Assembly (NCBI GenBank): GCA_016806645.1 | Contig: JACSYO010001618.1 | Span: 268,501 to 332,500, forward strand | Direction of reading: 5' to 3' | Length of the DNA stretch: 64,000 bases | Origin: Ophiodon elongatus | Lineage: Eukaryota > Chordata > Actinopteri > Perciformes > Hexagrammidae | Shown here: in pieces, positions 1-12,194 of the stretch | How positions within the stretch are numbered: the stretch's first letter is position 1 | How the letters are laid out: each line of letters opens with the position of its first letter | Program-made: the position numbers and the translations under genes | Notes under the pieces: model-generated | Told to the model about the DNA's origin: nothing | The model's database searches: none | The model's input: the letters and a program-made list of their open reading frames with translations, nothing else

Positions 1-3000
1 GAATACACAATTAGTGCAGACCAACATCTATATTACCACACTAATCATCACACAACCCTTTAGATGTATCTTCTGACCCACTGGTGGGGCCCTGAGCCCT
101 ATGTAGGGAACCACTGAACTAACTACCCATCTGTATAAAGGTGAGTAGTTAAAACTAGCTCCACTTTCACCAGCTACAAGGAAAATGCTACTTATATAGT
201 ATTCTAATTATGTCATTACAATTATGTATCAGACAAAGGGGCTATTCTGCTCGAGAACGAGTAGTTTTACTTATGATGTACATTAAGCTGATAATACTTC
301 AGTACATGAGCTAGCCATTGAAGATCTGCTACTTTTACTACCTGAATATTTGTTCATCCAGCATATCTCTCTGAGTATAGTTATCTTACAGCTACAGTTA
401 GTACAGTGAACATGTGTCCACAGGTGTCTAAATATGTACCTAATCATATTATCTCTAATAAACCATCAAATTGCTGTAATGACAGTATGTGGGTGGAGGC
501 GCTCATGCTCATGTGTGCCTATTTAAACTGTTCTGAAAAAGCCAGAGGATAGGGAAACAATGCCAGTGTCCATCACCACATACTGTATGTAACACATCAA
601 ACACAGCAGCACACAGGATAATGAGGAGGATAAGGACTATAAACAGCATTCGTCTGCTCACATTTAAATTTACCAATTCTCGTCCCTTCTCTCTATCATT
701 TCATCCATCTTAAGTAGTTTGACTCTAAATATACACACAAAACCGCCTGAACATCCATCTCAATTGTCAAGCCATTCTTCATCCTTTCTCTCTCTCTCTC
801 TCTCAAAATGCCCCTCCTCCGCTCTAAAAGCCGCCCACTCTCCTTGTCTCCTTGTCCACACTCTTTCCATTCGAAACTTCCAACTCCTCCGATACATCAC
901 TCACCCTCTATCTTCCTTTCACTCTCCCGGAGAGGAATAACATCTTGACCAAACCTGGGCAGACGTATGAATGGGATTTTAAATATTTAAATAACTTCAG
1001 TTTTATGTATTTATGGAGATACCTGAAACTCGCAGTATGCAAAAACTAAAAACACATCAAAACATTGTACATTTCTGCGTTTTTTCGCAAACATATTCAG
1101 TTATTTTTGTGCTGCCCTGTCTCGGCCTGTCTGTCTCTTTCCCCCGCTACTTGTTAGAAAAAATAAAATCTCAACCGAGAGAAACTGAACAGACCACATT
1201 ATATTCAACTTACTTCCTTGTCTCTTCCCATGTAAGACAAACTCGAAAATAATTTGCACACACTTTACATTTTTTTTTTTGTCTGTGAGAATAAACTACG
1301 CATGAAGAGGAAGGGGGCGCAGAGGGAGGCAATCTTGTTACCAGCCGGCATAGCCCTGGGAAGATTTCTATCAGACACACGTATAGAGAGAGGCATCCAT
1401 TTAGAAAATGGCTTTTCTAGGCATGCTGGGCCATTTAGCACACCCTGTGACGACTCCTGTTTGGGGCCATGATAAATGTTCTTTCACACCCGCTCTGTGC
1501 ACACTGTCAGGCCAGCACGCACATGCACACACAGCCATATGGGCATCCTACACAAGACATAACTGGAATGGACTTAATATTTTTTAGAGAGACAGGCTTC
1601 ACTAGGTTTGGCCCACAGAGAGAACTTCAGCAACATGTAGCCTCAATTAGTATAAATCGACAGAACAAAAAGCACTTAACGTCATGTCAACATCACGTCT
1701 CAACACAAGGTCTCGTTACGTTCAGGATTATTCAGCTGTGTCCAAGTTTTACAACAAGCAGTCAAGACACACAATAACACATTTAACCAAACATATCGTA
1801 TATCACTCTAAATATCAGAGTGCTGGAACAATTACTCAACTAATCGATTAGGTGACTGACAGGAATTAATCAGCAACTCCTTTTTTAAAGCAAAAACACC
1901 AAACATTCCCCGGTTCCAGCTGCTCATTTGAGAGGATTTGCTACGTTTCTTTGTGTTATTGGATTGTTCAGTCGATATCTTTTGGTTTTGGACTGTTGGT
2001 CAGACAAAACAAGCAATTTGATGGCAGCTTCATGGACTTTTGGAAATTGTGATGGACATTTTTCCCCATTTTCTAACATTTTATAGACTAAATGATAAAT
2101 CATCTTTTCAGAAAAAGAAACAGCAGAAGAATGAAAATGGAAAAAAATTACATAATCATGAATTGCTTAAATATGACAATTATCACCACAAAAGTCTGCA
2201 TGTTCGATGAGATTCATCATATATAATAAAAAGTAGCAATATATTTATTTGAAAAAGTAGAGGGAGAAATGTTGTGACTTTCTGGTAAAAACAATGTCTC
2301 TCCAAGTTTAGTTATTTTGTCTAAGTTTCAGGTAAGTTGAAGGATGACTTGCTTCTTTATCAGTTGAGAAAATTCTCCTTCCTCTTAGGCTCTTAAAACC
2401 CTTTCAGAAACCCGAAAAAAAATGCATTGTCACCAAGCTTTAATAAGATTGGTTTTCATAGTTGATGAAATGCTAACATTTTTATTTTTGCATCCAGATT
2501 TTTTAATCACAAAGCAACAATATGCTTTCACCTTGAAACCATGTGTCATTAGTTTAATAGTCCACATTGGTTAGTAGGAATACTGTAAACATATTTGCAC
2601 AAAATGGGAAATGCAAATATGTTGAGGGGTAAACATTCTCTGTTGTGTGTGGTTTATACTGGATGAGTGTTAAAAATCAACCTCTCTCTATCATGTAGTC
2701 TGAGTGTCTGTCTGATATCCACTACTGGTCACTAACCTTTACACCAGCACCAACACTGTCAACTCACTTTCTCCTCTCTGGGATCCATCAACGTCGCCAC
2801 CACACTAAGAGCCATCACACTAACCACTGTTACCGCTAGCATTAAAGCCGCCACAGGCACGGTACCGGCTGGATGAATCACACTCACCCATACAGCAATA
2901 ATGAAGCATTTATCTCAGGATGCATTACAAACCCTGGAAGCACGGCAAACATGCGCACATGGCAGAAATATGATGAAACAGTGTCAATCACACTCTGTTC

Positions 3001-3467
3001 AACCATCTGCTTTACAACATGACAGACACGTGTTACACACAGCCTCATATGAGGACGCAGACACAAACACCCAACACCATATTCTTCTAAATGTGTCATT
3101 TAGTGCGAGAACTTAAAAATTGTATGCTTCTTAAAAATAGTTAAAAGGATTTGTTAAGTTGGTAAAAGCATTTTACTTGTTTTCCAGCATATCTTTACTG
3201 TAACATTTTGATTAAGAAAGTATGAGGAGTGATATCTGACTCACAAAACATTATTCTTAAAAAATAATTAATTTACAGTGAAAGAAAAGTACAATTCTAG
3301 GAGTAAAATGATCTCAAAATAGAGTTAATACTAAACCCAAATGTCTTTAAAAGAGGCACACACGCACACTTGGAAGCTTATGTTGTACAACCTCGCCCAG
3401 TGAAATCTTCCTGATTATTAATGCAGAAAAAAGTGCCGCGTCACATGCAAGTATGACGTCAACTTAC
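1..3467. other. cacna2d2 intron 2 (partial), no further exon seen
   Basis: AT-rich sequence downstream of exon 2 with respect to minus-strand transcription. No minus-strand segment resembling alpha2delta exon 3 with flanking splice sites was recognised. It contains one dispersed repeat copy (about 1826-2105) and a short CT run near 787-804. The open frames here are short and lack family signatures. Confidence 0.6.
1826..2105 (+). repeat. Dispersed repeat family A (ATCGATTA-type), copy 1
   Basis: Contains AACTAATCGATTAGGTGACT, then GGTTCCAGCTGCTCATTTGA, TTTTGGACTGTTGGTCAGAC and ATTTTCTAACATTTTATAGA. The same ordered blocks occur at 13.7, 15.5 and 16.5 kb (the last inverted). I recognise it as a repeat common in teleost genomes, probably a non-autonomous DNA element, but cannot name it. 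Confidence 0.7.
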
Positions 3468-3549
3468 CAATCTCATCTGCTGAGTTCCGGTGACGTGCTG
3501 CAGAACCTTTTCCAGCTCCTTCTCGATGCGTCCCGCCCAGTGAATCATT
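3468..3549 (-). CDS. cacna2d2: Voltage-gated calcium channel alpha2delta-2, coding exon 2
   Basis: An 82-bp exon. The acceptor reads TTTATTTCCCAG just above 3549 and the donor is GTAAGT at 3467-3462. The first base completes the split Thr codon from exon 1; 27 codons follow, beginning MIHWAGRIEKELEKVLQ and ending TGTQQMRL, and the exon ends in phase 0. The pattern HWA-R-E-E-V followed by G-QQ-R matches the start of the mature alpha2delta-2 polypeptide, an amphipathic segment ahead of the VWA_N region. It is too short to appear as an open reading frame; it is recognised from the splice sites and family similarity. The next exon (expected to continue with the 'YKDNRNLFEV'-like segment) was not found in 1-3467, so intron 2 probably extends off the left edge. 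Confidence 0.88.
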
Positions 3550-4698
3550 CTGGGAAATAAAATTAGACATTTTCAATCTGCATCACTCGACATTATCACC
3601 TGAGCATGTCATCATCATTCATTTCTCTTGTCATTGGATGAGAGTGAGTGCGTTAGTAAGAATGTGTCAGAAAAAGTCCCTCCCAGTCTTTGTGTATCTC
3701 TCTTTCTGTTGTCAAACTGCCATACTCTCCACCTTTCCAGATCCCTATCTGGACGCATCCCTGTCCTGCCTCTCCTAATGTCCGGGTTAATCATTAGCAG
3801 CTTCCATCTTGCATATATCTGGTCGGCACTGGCAGGACTGGTAGCGAACGTGCCTGTCTTGGCTCGGCTGGGATCAGTGGCTCTGCAATAAAACTGCTCA
3901 GGTCTGACAGAAATGCTACCTAAGCAGGAGCTGATCTCTGTTAGACGGAGCCAAGTTTGGAATTAAGAGATCAAACGGCTCAAGCTCATCACTGTATATC
4001 TCCCAGCAAGCAACAAATGACTTAATGGATCAAGATTTTCACTAGATTATTTTAAAGCAGCAGCGGGGGCTAACCTGCTAACCTGGATACAAGCTGAACA
4101 ATCCACAAGTATGGCCTACAAGAAATTCTCACAAAAAAAGAAAATACATTATGAAAGCTCATCTTTCAGCAATCAGATGAATAAATTCTGTTATGTGTTT
4201 GTGAGCCAACCACTGACTCTATGCCAACCTTTTCCTTTCGGCAGTCTGCAGATAGCTAATCACTAGCATCAACAACACAACAGAGTCGTTTGTCTTTTAA
4301 TATGATGACTGAAACAAATGTCATCTTTAAATGTCAGATTTGCTCAGAAGACAAGAGGGAAGACAGATTTATTTAATTGCACAAATCTGCCAAGTAGTGA
4401 CAGTGCTCGCCATAATCACAAAGCCAGAGCGGGCCTCATCAAGAGGCAGAGCAAACATGCCAGGCGCACTGGCTGTGTTTACAGGGGACACGATTAAGAG
4501 CAAGCAAGAGGGCCTCCAAAAGGACGGTGCAGAGCGGCACCGCTGGGGAGAGGCCGCTGACTATGAAAAGGTCACCTCGATATGAAATGAAAACAAGCTT
4601 ACAGTGAGAGCAGAGCCGAGGAGGACGCAGTGATACTAACAGTGAGGGACAATACCTCTGCCCCAAGCCACGCAGACTTCTTACACAACTTCATTAGG

Positions 4699-4699
<1 letters not shown>

Positions 4700-4756
<57 letters not shown>
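4700..4756. repeat. (CA)n microsatellite
   Basis: Uninterrupted CA dinucleotide run of about 57 bases in cacna2d2 intron 1, followed shortly by a TA-rich alternating run (about 4771-4801). Confidence 0.95.
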
Positions 4757-4759
<3 letters not shown>

Positions 4760-6812
4760 GTGTATTTTTGTTATAAATATATATATATGTATATATATAT
4801 ACAGAATGACATGCAGTAAGAGGGTCTTATTTCTTATATTTTAAGTATATGTAAATACACATATACCGTAGAGCTGGACAAATTTTGTAAAGCAGCACAA
4901 TATTTTAGATTTGATTATACTAAATTGGGTATTACTGTTTTCATGCAATATTTAATTTAAACTAAGGGTGGATGATATTGTCTATAATGTGGACTAGATG
5001 GCTAAGCAGGTAAAAGGTAAACCCTGTCCAGTTCACCCAGCTAGAACTAAGGCTGGGCAATGATTCAATTATATAATAGTGATGCAATTCTCATATCAAA
5101 AGATCTTTTACACAGATGTGTAAATTAGTGATGACAAGCTGCCAGTTTTTTTCAATTAAAGTTACGACGAGGAACTTTCCTTCTGTGTTGACGTTGTGGA
5201 CAAAGGCGGTAGTGTTTCTGAGCAGCAGATTCACTTTAGAAAACCTCTCATTTTACTGCAGCAGGGTCTGACAGTATGCTCCTCTCAGTTCTGGTTCTGG
5301 TTCTCCCATACATTCCTTCCCTCCAGTGGGCCAAGCAATGCGGCCTGGGCCTCCAGCGTGGTGTTTGTGTTGGCTACCAGCGGGGACCGGGGGGAGCATC
5401 AAGGGGAAGCTCTGCTCCTGGCTGGAGGAGGAGACGCTGTTGCCAGGCGCAGAGCTCTCCACCTCTGTGGGTCCAAGGCAGCAGCAAGGCCGGATCTGGG
5501 TCTGTCTGGAGGCCGCACGGGAGCTAAAGGGGTTTCTGATGAACTTGCATGATTTCGTCTGATTTTGCTGGAATCTGACCCGGTGGCACCAAAACCAAGC
5601 ATTAAGAATAACTATATAGAAATAGCTAATCTTCTCGCTGATGGTCTTGTTTACTTATAGGTCGTTTAGAGGCATCAGTGTTAAATTGAGATCGTTTCAC
5701 AATCAGTTAAAAGTTCCTCAGTAAATTTAACAAAACAAATCTTAATGGGTTGAATATGAGTTAAACATTTCACCAACACTTGAGTAAATGATATAAAAAA
5801 CAGATATCGTTAAAGAAAATAAGAAGTGATAGTTACTGCAACATAAATATTGCCCATGTTGTCAACCTCAGTCAAAGACCATTAAGAAAATTGAATGAGT
5901 TTGTCAGCCACACATTAGCCTCGTCACTCCTCCTTCCTGGTCTTTAACTTTTTTTTATCTATTTCATTACATTAAATACATCAAGTCTAATCAAAAACGC
6001 ACTTAAATATGCAGACTGATAGGAATGCTATAAGAGACACGCAGCAAAAAGTCGACAATGGAGCCTTAACACAACTGACCTGCATCAAGCGAGATCACAT
6101 AAAGTTGTTATTTAAAGGCATTTTTGTAAAATGCTGTATGATAACTTGAGAATTATGTTTGACTAAGTCTAAATTAAAAGAGAAAAATATATCCCAGTCC
6201 CAAATGTGCAGAACCCTCAATTCAGTAACAACTACAGAGATAAAAGGAGACGCTTGTTTGGTAAATGATATGCACTATTGAGGCTTAATCTTCAATGAAT
6301 GCTTGTAGACGCTCTGTTGAGAAAGCTGGGATCTCTCTTAAAAACAGAGAAGTTTTTACGACATGAAAGCAGACTGATGCTATCTGGCACTTTGTATTCT
6401 GATGTAGTATAAAATCTTTGCTATTTGGCACCTGTGTTTTTACTATTTTCTGTGTATTATGATTTATGTAACGAAACATTATGGGAAAATGTGGTGAAAT
6501 GAGTTTGGATGGACGACCTGTGTGTCAGCCACACACCGTCACCATATTCGTTCTGCTGCAATGGATCTTGTCATTCCAAGTGCAACGCTGAAATATCTTT
6601 TCGGGCAAAAGATGGACTATTTTCACATGTGTGAAAATAACCAAATTTGGGGGAAAATTGCTCTGAGTTACGTATAGACTCAGCTAAGCAATGATATTTT
6701 ATATTCCTGAAGAAGATTGTACATTTAGATTATAGTTATCGAAACAGGTTTCCTCCACATAAATGAGAAATGCAGAAATAATTTCCCCCATGCAAACACT
6801 TTCTACCTCTAT

Positions 6813-6845
<33 letters not shown>

Positions 6846-6846
6846 C

Positions 6847-6885
<39 letters not shown>
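6813..6885. repeat. (CA)n microsatellite, interrupted
   Basis: CA run of about 73 bases with two CG interruptions, in cacna2d2 intron 1. Confidence 0.95.
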
Positions 6886-6887
<2 letters not shown>

Positions 6888-8599
6888 ACTATTAACATAA
6901 AACTGCAAGAAATTAGACAATGCGTTTAGGTGGCAACATGCAGGAAATGTACACTTTCGTAGCCCTGCTGTAAAAATGAACATTATTTTATTATGCCCTT
7001 TTGTATGGACACGAGTCCTAAACTAGACCTCAAACACACACTTGCTCCAACTGGTGTGTGTGTCAGGCCTATACACCCGATGGACGGCCTCAGCCGCTCC
7101 CCATACACGCCAACGAGATAACTGGCAAATAGCACATCGATGTGGGTGACACAATACCTAGTTTTTAAAACCTGAGAGCTGCCTGAAAATAATAAAGGGT
7201 GCATTACCAGACCTAGACTAGTTCTCTTCACTAATGACATTCACATTGTTATATTACAATGTGGACTGTATTCTAGAATAGGTCCAACAAATTAATCTAT
7301 GTACTTCTAAAAAACATGAGCTGTATTTGCAGGGAAAAGTAGAGGAGATATTGGATATTTAAACAATGCATTTTATGAATTAACTACAGGAATCCATGTG
7401 AATTTGTTCACCAAACCATCGACATCACTTTTCTTTATGGTGCTTAAGTGATTGAATCAATGATGCAGCTAATTGTTCTTTAAAGTCAATCAACAATAGG
7501 CGTAATATAAGATTAGTGATTTTCCTTTGAAAGTCACCTTGGCCATCAGGAATAACAAAGAGATCCCCCAGTGGATGAATCAGGGAGGAATCATTTAGAT
7601 TCTCCATTTCTGTGAACCTGACTGACTAATCATCAGCACGACAGGCGACATCATGTTCACATCAGATCAACACGTCATCACGTAAAGACTTGAGTGGGGA
7701 ACTTTTGCACTGGCTTCACTGGGTTTTTAATACTGGACCGCAACGTCTGAAAATGTAATATCAATGGAAGCAACGTTCACTTTAAAAAGAAAAAAGGCCA
7801 AATATTGTTTGAATAGTTCGACAACGCAAAGCTGGTAAACTGACGCGTGTGCAGACGTTACGTTTCAGTCCGCCGCCGCGTGTCATTCAAAGTTAAATTA
7901 TTACAGTGGTCGCATTTTGGAAGAAATTGCGCTTTAAATACAAATAGAATCGCAAAACAGTTTCCCAACAGGTGTACCCTGGAAAAAGTCCAACAATAGT
8001 TTACGCAGCTGGATGCTCAGATGCTGTGACTGCATGCGGTCACCTGGATAAGGCAACACTGTAATACTGGCCTCAAGTGCGTCTACATTTCAAATGTAAT
8101 TACTTTTATTTAAAAAAAAGTTTAAAAAAAATAAAAAAAAATTTTGCTACATTTGTTCCCCGACCAGAGTCTATGCAAGTAGTTTTTGAGTTTTGGGAGA
8201 CACGAGCTGAGCTGCAGGTGCTTCAGCTGAAGGTTTAAAGACCTGGCGCTCCTGCGGCATTAACTAATTGGTTTTGTCTCTATCCTATTAAAAACACCAG
8301 TGTATCCTGCTGTGGGATAGAGATGAATATTGGTGCGCGTGCAGTATTCAGTGGAGGACTTTTAAGACTAGCCTCGTTGTAGCTCAGCCTGTCCAATCCA
8401 TCATGCGTAAATGGGATATTATCCCCCATGCAGCGACGGCAAATACAACACATCGACTATTATTATCAGTTGATTTTTATCCCTGTGGATGTTCTAATAA
8501 ATTCTCGCCCGCGTGGCTTACTCGCCGGGGGCACCTGTGCACGCTCCCAGTAGCCCGTTTCCGTGTTGAAATTGAATAAGGCTTTGGGTATTAAATGCC

Positions 8600-9260
8600 A
8601 CTGCCAAACAACAATATAGGCGAGAGCGACATTCATAACGCGGCATCAGAGACGGTGACTGCGTCTCTCTGTGTTTCAACATCAGGGACAGCAGCTCCGC
8701 TCGCTCCAAGGTAAACGGCGCTGCATGTGCAGGCTCGGCGGGGCCACCTGTCCTAGATCCGCGCTCCGCACCCCGGTTTATCCCCCAAACGGTGCAGGGT
8801 ACTTACGTGTAGTGCTGGGGGAAGAGGTGGGTCCCGTCTGTCGGCGTGGAGACGCATATGATAAGTACAGTTTGGATTGTGAAGAGGCAGAAAATACCAT
8901 ACGATGGCGCGCAGATCGCCATTTTCCATTAAATATTGAAGAAACTGGGATAAATAAGAGAAGGACCGGAAGGACAGTCTCTCGCAGCTGCGCTAAGAAT
9001 AACCGAGCTCCGGAGAAAGTGTGTGGAGGGAGCTGATGGTTGGCGGAGGCTTCTGCACACTTCAGCCCCGGCAGTGAAATCTCAATCAGAGACGCACAGA
9101 GGATTGGCAGCTGAAGACACGGGAGATCAGGATCAGGAAGATGCTCTGCCGCTGCTGCTGATGTGCCCGCCTGCCTGTTTGCGCACTCGCTGTCCTCCCT
9201 CCCTCTCCGCCGCCGCACATTTGCTCCTTTTCTCTCCCACTCTCTCCAATGTAACAACCA
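8600..9260 (-). promoter_or_regulatory. CpG-rich promoter region and 5' UTR of cacna2d2
   Basis: CpG dinucleotides and GC content rise sharply over this segment compared with the AT-rich flanks, covering the first coding exon and several hundred bases upstream. This is the usual pattern of a vertebrate CpG-island promoter. An inverted CCAAT box (ATTGG within GAGGATTGGCAG, near 9105) lies upstream of the start codon in minus-strand terms, and a GC/CT-rich stretch follows at 9190-9240. The transcription start cannot be fixed from sequence alone. Confidence 0.6.
8807..8922 (-). CDS. cacna2d2: Voltage-gated calcium channel alpha2delta-2, coding exon 1 (signal peptide)
   Basis: First coding exon of an alpha2delta auxiliary subunit, an extracellular membrane-anchored protein that traffics and modulates CaV1/CaV2 channels. 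The ATG at 8922 opens a 38-codon frame starting MAICAPSYG, with a hydrophobic run (about residues 9-24) typical of a signal peptide, ending THLFPQHY plus two bases. A GTAAGT donor follows (8806-8801). Joined to exon 2 it reads FPQHYT-MIHWAGR, which lines up with FPQQHT-MQHWARR as I recall it for mammalian CACNA2D2 and fits CACNA2D1 or CACNA2D3 less well. The start is supported by an in-frame TAA nine bases upstream and a good context (A at -3, G at +4). Only the N terminus is in the window; the VWA and Cache domains are beyond the left edge. A weaker out-of-frame ATG lies at 8929. The assignment to paralogue a or b is unknown. Confidence 0.88.
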
Positions 9261-10337
9261 CACAGAGTAAAGCTCGCCACCACAGGAATATAATGCTCCC
9301 ATTCCGGTTTTCACAATAAAAAAATAACACTGTATCTCGTATTTAGGGTAATATATAGGATGTACGTGAAATGAGAGTGGAAATGTCAATATGTTACCGT
9401 TGTATTCTCAATAAAGGGCCTTCATGAGAGCACAGTTGACTACATGGAAATAGCCTTTACAGATCATTAGTGCACTTATTTTACGAATATATAATACAGG
9501 GGCAACTCAGAAAATGGTTGCCCTTGTAAAATATGTACATGTGTGTGCACAAATTTGCCATAACATCCAAACATTTGTTCAAGGACTTTTTTTCTTGACG
9601 TTTTATTTTGAAGGTCCAATCACTTGACTTCCTTTATTTAAACAGCTTATCTGTGGCACTTGACTCGGCTGTTGACACAAGCGGTCGTTCCTCCGTTCAA
9701 ACATGCTATTCCTGTGCGACAGACGGGGGCGCGCATCAGGCCGGCTCCTCTTCCTCCTCATGTCCACTTTCTGTCCACTGTGTCCTCCTCAAACTCGGAA
9801 TTATGAGCCGGAATCGAGACTTTATTTTGATAATTAGAGGCATGACTCTAGAGGGGCGGGTTGCAGTAACTGGATTGTAAATATGCAATTACCTTGGGGC
9901 TCCTCTCAAACTACATTTGTTCTTCTTATTAGCGCAGCTAGTCCAGTGGATGAACATTTAAATGAATGCAAGGAGGATTAATAACCTCATTCTGGAAACA
10001 CCTTGCTATTGTGTATGCTGTCACCAGCTATTTAGATGAGGGGGCTTAAAGTGTTTGAAATGTAACTTTACAGGAGGGCAGGGCATGTCCCATTGCTTCT
10101 TGTAACTGGGGGCCTCTGAATAATCATAAGCTTGTTAATAATTATAGTATATCTTAGTGGAGCAAGTTTTCCTCTGGACATAAGTCAGATTCTGTTCATT
10201 TTAACGGTAAACAAGGAGGAGAGATGCACTGAAACCTCAGAGTAAATCTAATTCAGCATGAAGTTACCCTCCGGAGAAGTGAATATCTCCTTCTATCAGC
10301 CGTGTGTGCGTTTGTGGCTCTAGCACATGTGCGTGGC

Positions 10338-10340
<3 letters not shown>

Positions 10341-10387
<47 letters not shown>
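10341..10387. repeat. (GT)n microsatellite
   Basis: Pure GT run of about 47 bases. Confidence 0.95.
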
Positions 10388-10388
<1 letters not shown>

Positions 10389-12151
10389 ACCTGTACCTGT
10401 CTTATTACCTTTCCCTGCACTGCTGTTTGTTCTCTGATCTTTATATTCCAACTGGAGGGCACAGAAGGGCTGACACATCTGCACCTAAAGAAAACACATT
10501 TGCAAGTTCATCCATGCGTTAGAGAAAACACAATAAAGATATATAGCTTTTTACATAATGTGTTCCAGGTGTATTTCTGTCCCCACAGTCCTTAGCACAG
10601 AATAAGGGGTGATAGTGCTCAATGTTTTTTGTTTTTTTTTATCTCCCAGGCAAAGCCCTGGTTCCCTCCAGGGCTTTGCTCTCCTTGGGGAGTCTTACAT
10701 CTCTCAGCTAATTTGCTGGACACAAGTAGAGACAGACAGTCTTGTGGCTGTGTTTCTCCTTGGCTAGTCAGTCAGCAGGGGACACGCAGGTGCTCTGCAA
10801 AAGAAAGCCACACAACAGTCGGCAGGGTTGCTGCACAGCATTTCTGTCTCCTCGCTGACAGGGAAGCGGGGCTGTTTTGGTAGAAAGGACACACTGCGGG
10901 GCACAGGCCTCAGCAGGAGAGCAAAAACCCACCTGATGGCGGGGATGAGAAGCTACAGCAGCGGTCGCCTGCTTATGTACATATATGTCACGGATCATTC
11001 AGTGAGAACAAATATCTAGGCTTGTTCCTCAGGAGGTGAAAAATAAATCTGCTTTTATTTCCCAGAGCTACAAGAGTTTGAGACATATCCTCATCCAGCC
11101 CTCCAAACAAATCTGTGGCAGAGAGCCAGGAAACAGTGGTATTTCGATTTATTATTATTCCCTCTGCAGAGAAAAATAACCTTAATTGATGGCTACTCTC
11201 GCACAATAATTTACAGTACCATACTTCCCATCATGACATTAATGATAACAACAAACAGATACTGGTAGAATGATGAAGCCTTGCTGACTCACACTCAACA
11301 TTTCTGCTGACTCACAGCAACCCCTTGTTTTCTCCTCCCATTCAAACATGCATTAGGCAAACTGATCTCAATTTACCTGGCTCATGGGGCCTGGGGAAAG
11401 AAAAATGAATACAAATTAAATTTTGAGTTAATGCACAAATATGTAGTTCTCTCTAACAGCAAGAACAGCGGGGGGTTTGATCTAGGCACACAAAACATCA
11501 GGGGGTAGCGATGTCTCTCTGGAGAAATAGGATGCCTCTGGCTGTTTTGCAATTGCCGAGACCAAGAGATGATCGGCAACCAATTTAAGCAATAATTTCT
11601 GATATACTGTATGGCCTTGTCACACTCGACTTCGTCACACGAAAACCTTAAAATGCAAATTCAATTTCACCTGCCTGAATGTGCGTGGTGATGGTTGTGG
11701 TCAGAAGAGTGGCAGATAAAAGAGTTGATTGCCACCCTGGGGCCTTGGATCTTATTGAACATGCTGCGATGCTCATAGAGAATCCACTCATTATTAGAGC
11801 TGATCGATAAGGCCAGCGAAGGGATCTGCTCAGTGAAAACACACAGATCAATGACCTCAAGCTCTGCTCATCCTCCAAATGGTGAGAAAGGCAGACAAGA
11901 GGTGGTTCTCAGCTGCTTGGGGTCTCTCTCATTGGCCGTGCAGTTTCTCCTGAAGAGATTGACCTGCCAATCTGTTATTGATCCAGGGAGTTGAGAGGAA
12001 GGAGACAGGCCTCGCTGTTCTGTATCAGACTTTCTGGGGACTGCTCCCCCAGACGGAGGTCAAGTAGGTTGGAGTTAAATTAATCACTCTGTGTTTCCCC
12101 TGTCTCCAGGCCTCGAGGAAGTCACTAGTAAAGGCGCACCCCACACACCCA

Positions 12152-12152
<1 letters not shown>

Positions 12153-12192
<40 letters not shown>
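12153..12192. repeat. (CA)n microsatellite
   Basis: Pure CA run of about 40 bases. Confidence 0.95.

Positions 12193-12194
<2 letters not shown>

Larger units (their letters stand above)
3550..8806. other. cacna2d2 intron 1
   Basis: A 5.3-kb intron between two exons with GT-AG signals and matching phase. It contains (CA)n runs at 4700-4756 and 6813-6885, an AT-alternating run at about 4771-4801, and a GC-rich block at about 5195-5600 that is unlike its AT-rich surroundings. The remainder is ordinary AT-rich sequence with no recognisable exon. Confidence 0.75.

Noticed and set aside
1..3467. Search for cacna2d2 exon 3
   Set aside because: No minus-strand stretch resembling the YKDNRNLFEV-like segment with splice sites was found, so exon 3 is probably beyond the left edge.
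8778..9389. A 203-codon minus-strand open frame over the cacna2d2 first exon
   Set aside because: It is in a different frame from the signal-peptide frame that splices correctly to exon 2, and it has no recognisable domain. It is open because the region is GC-rich.
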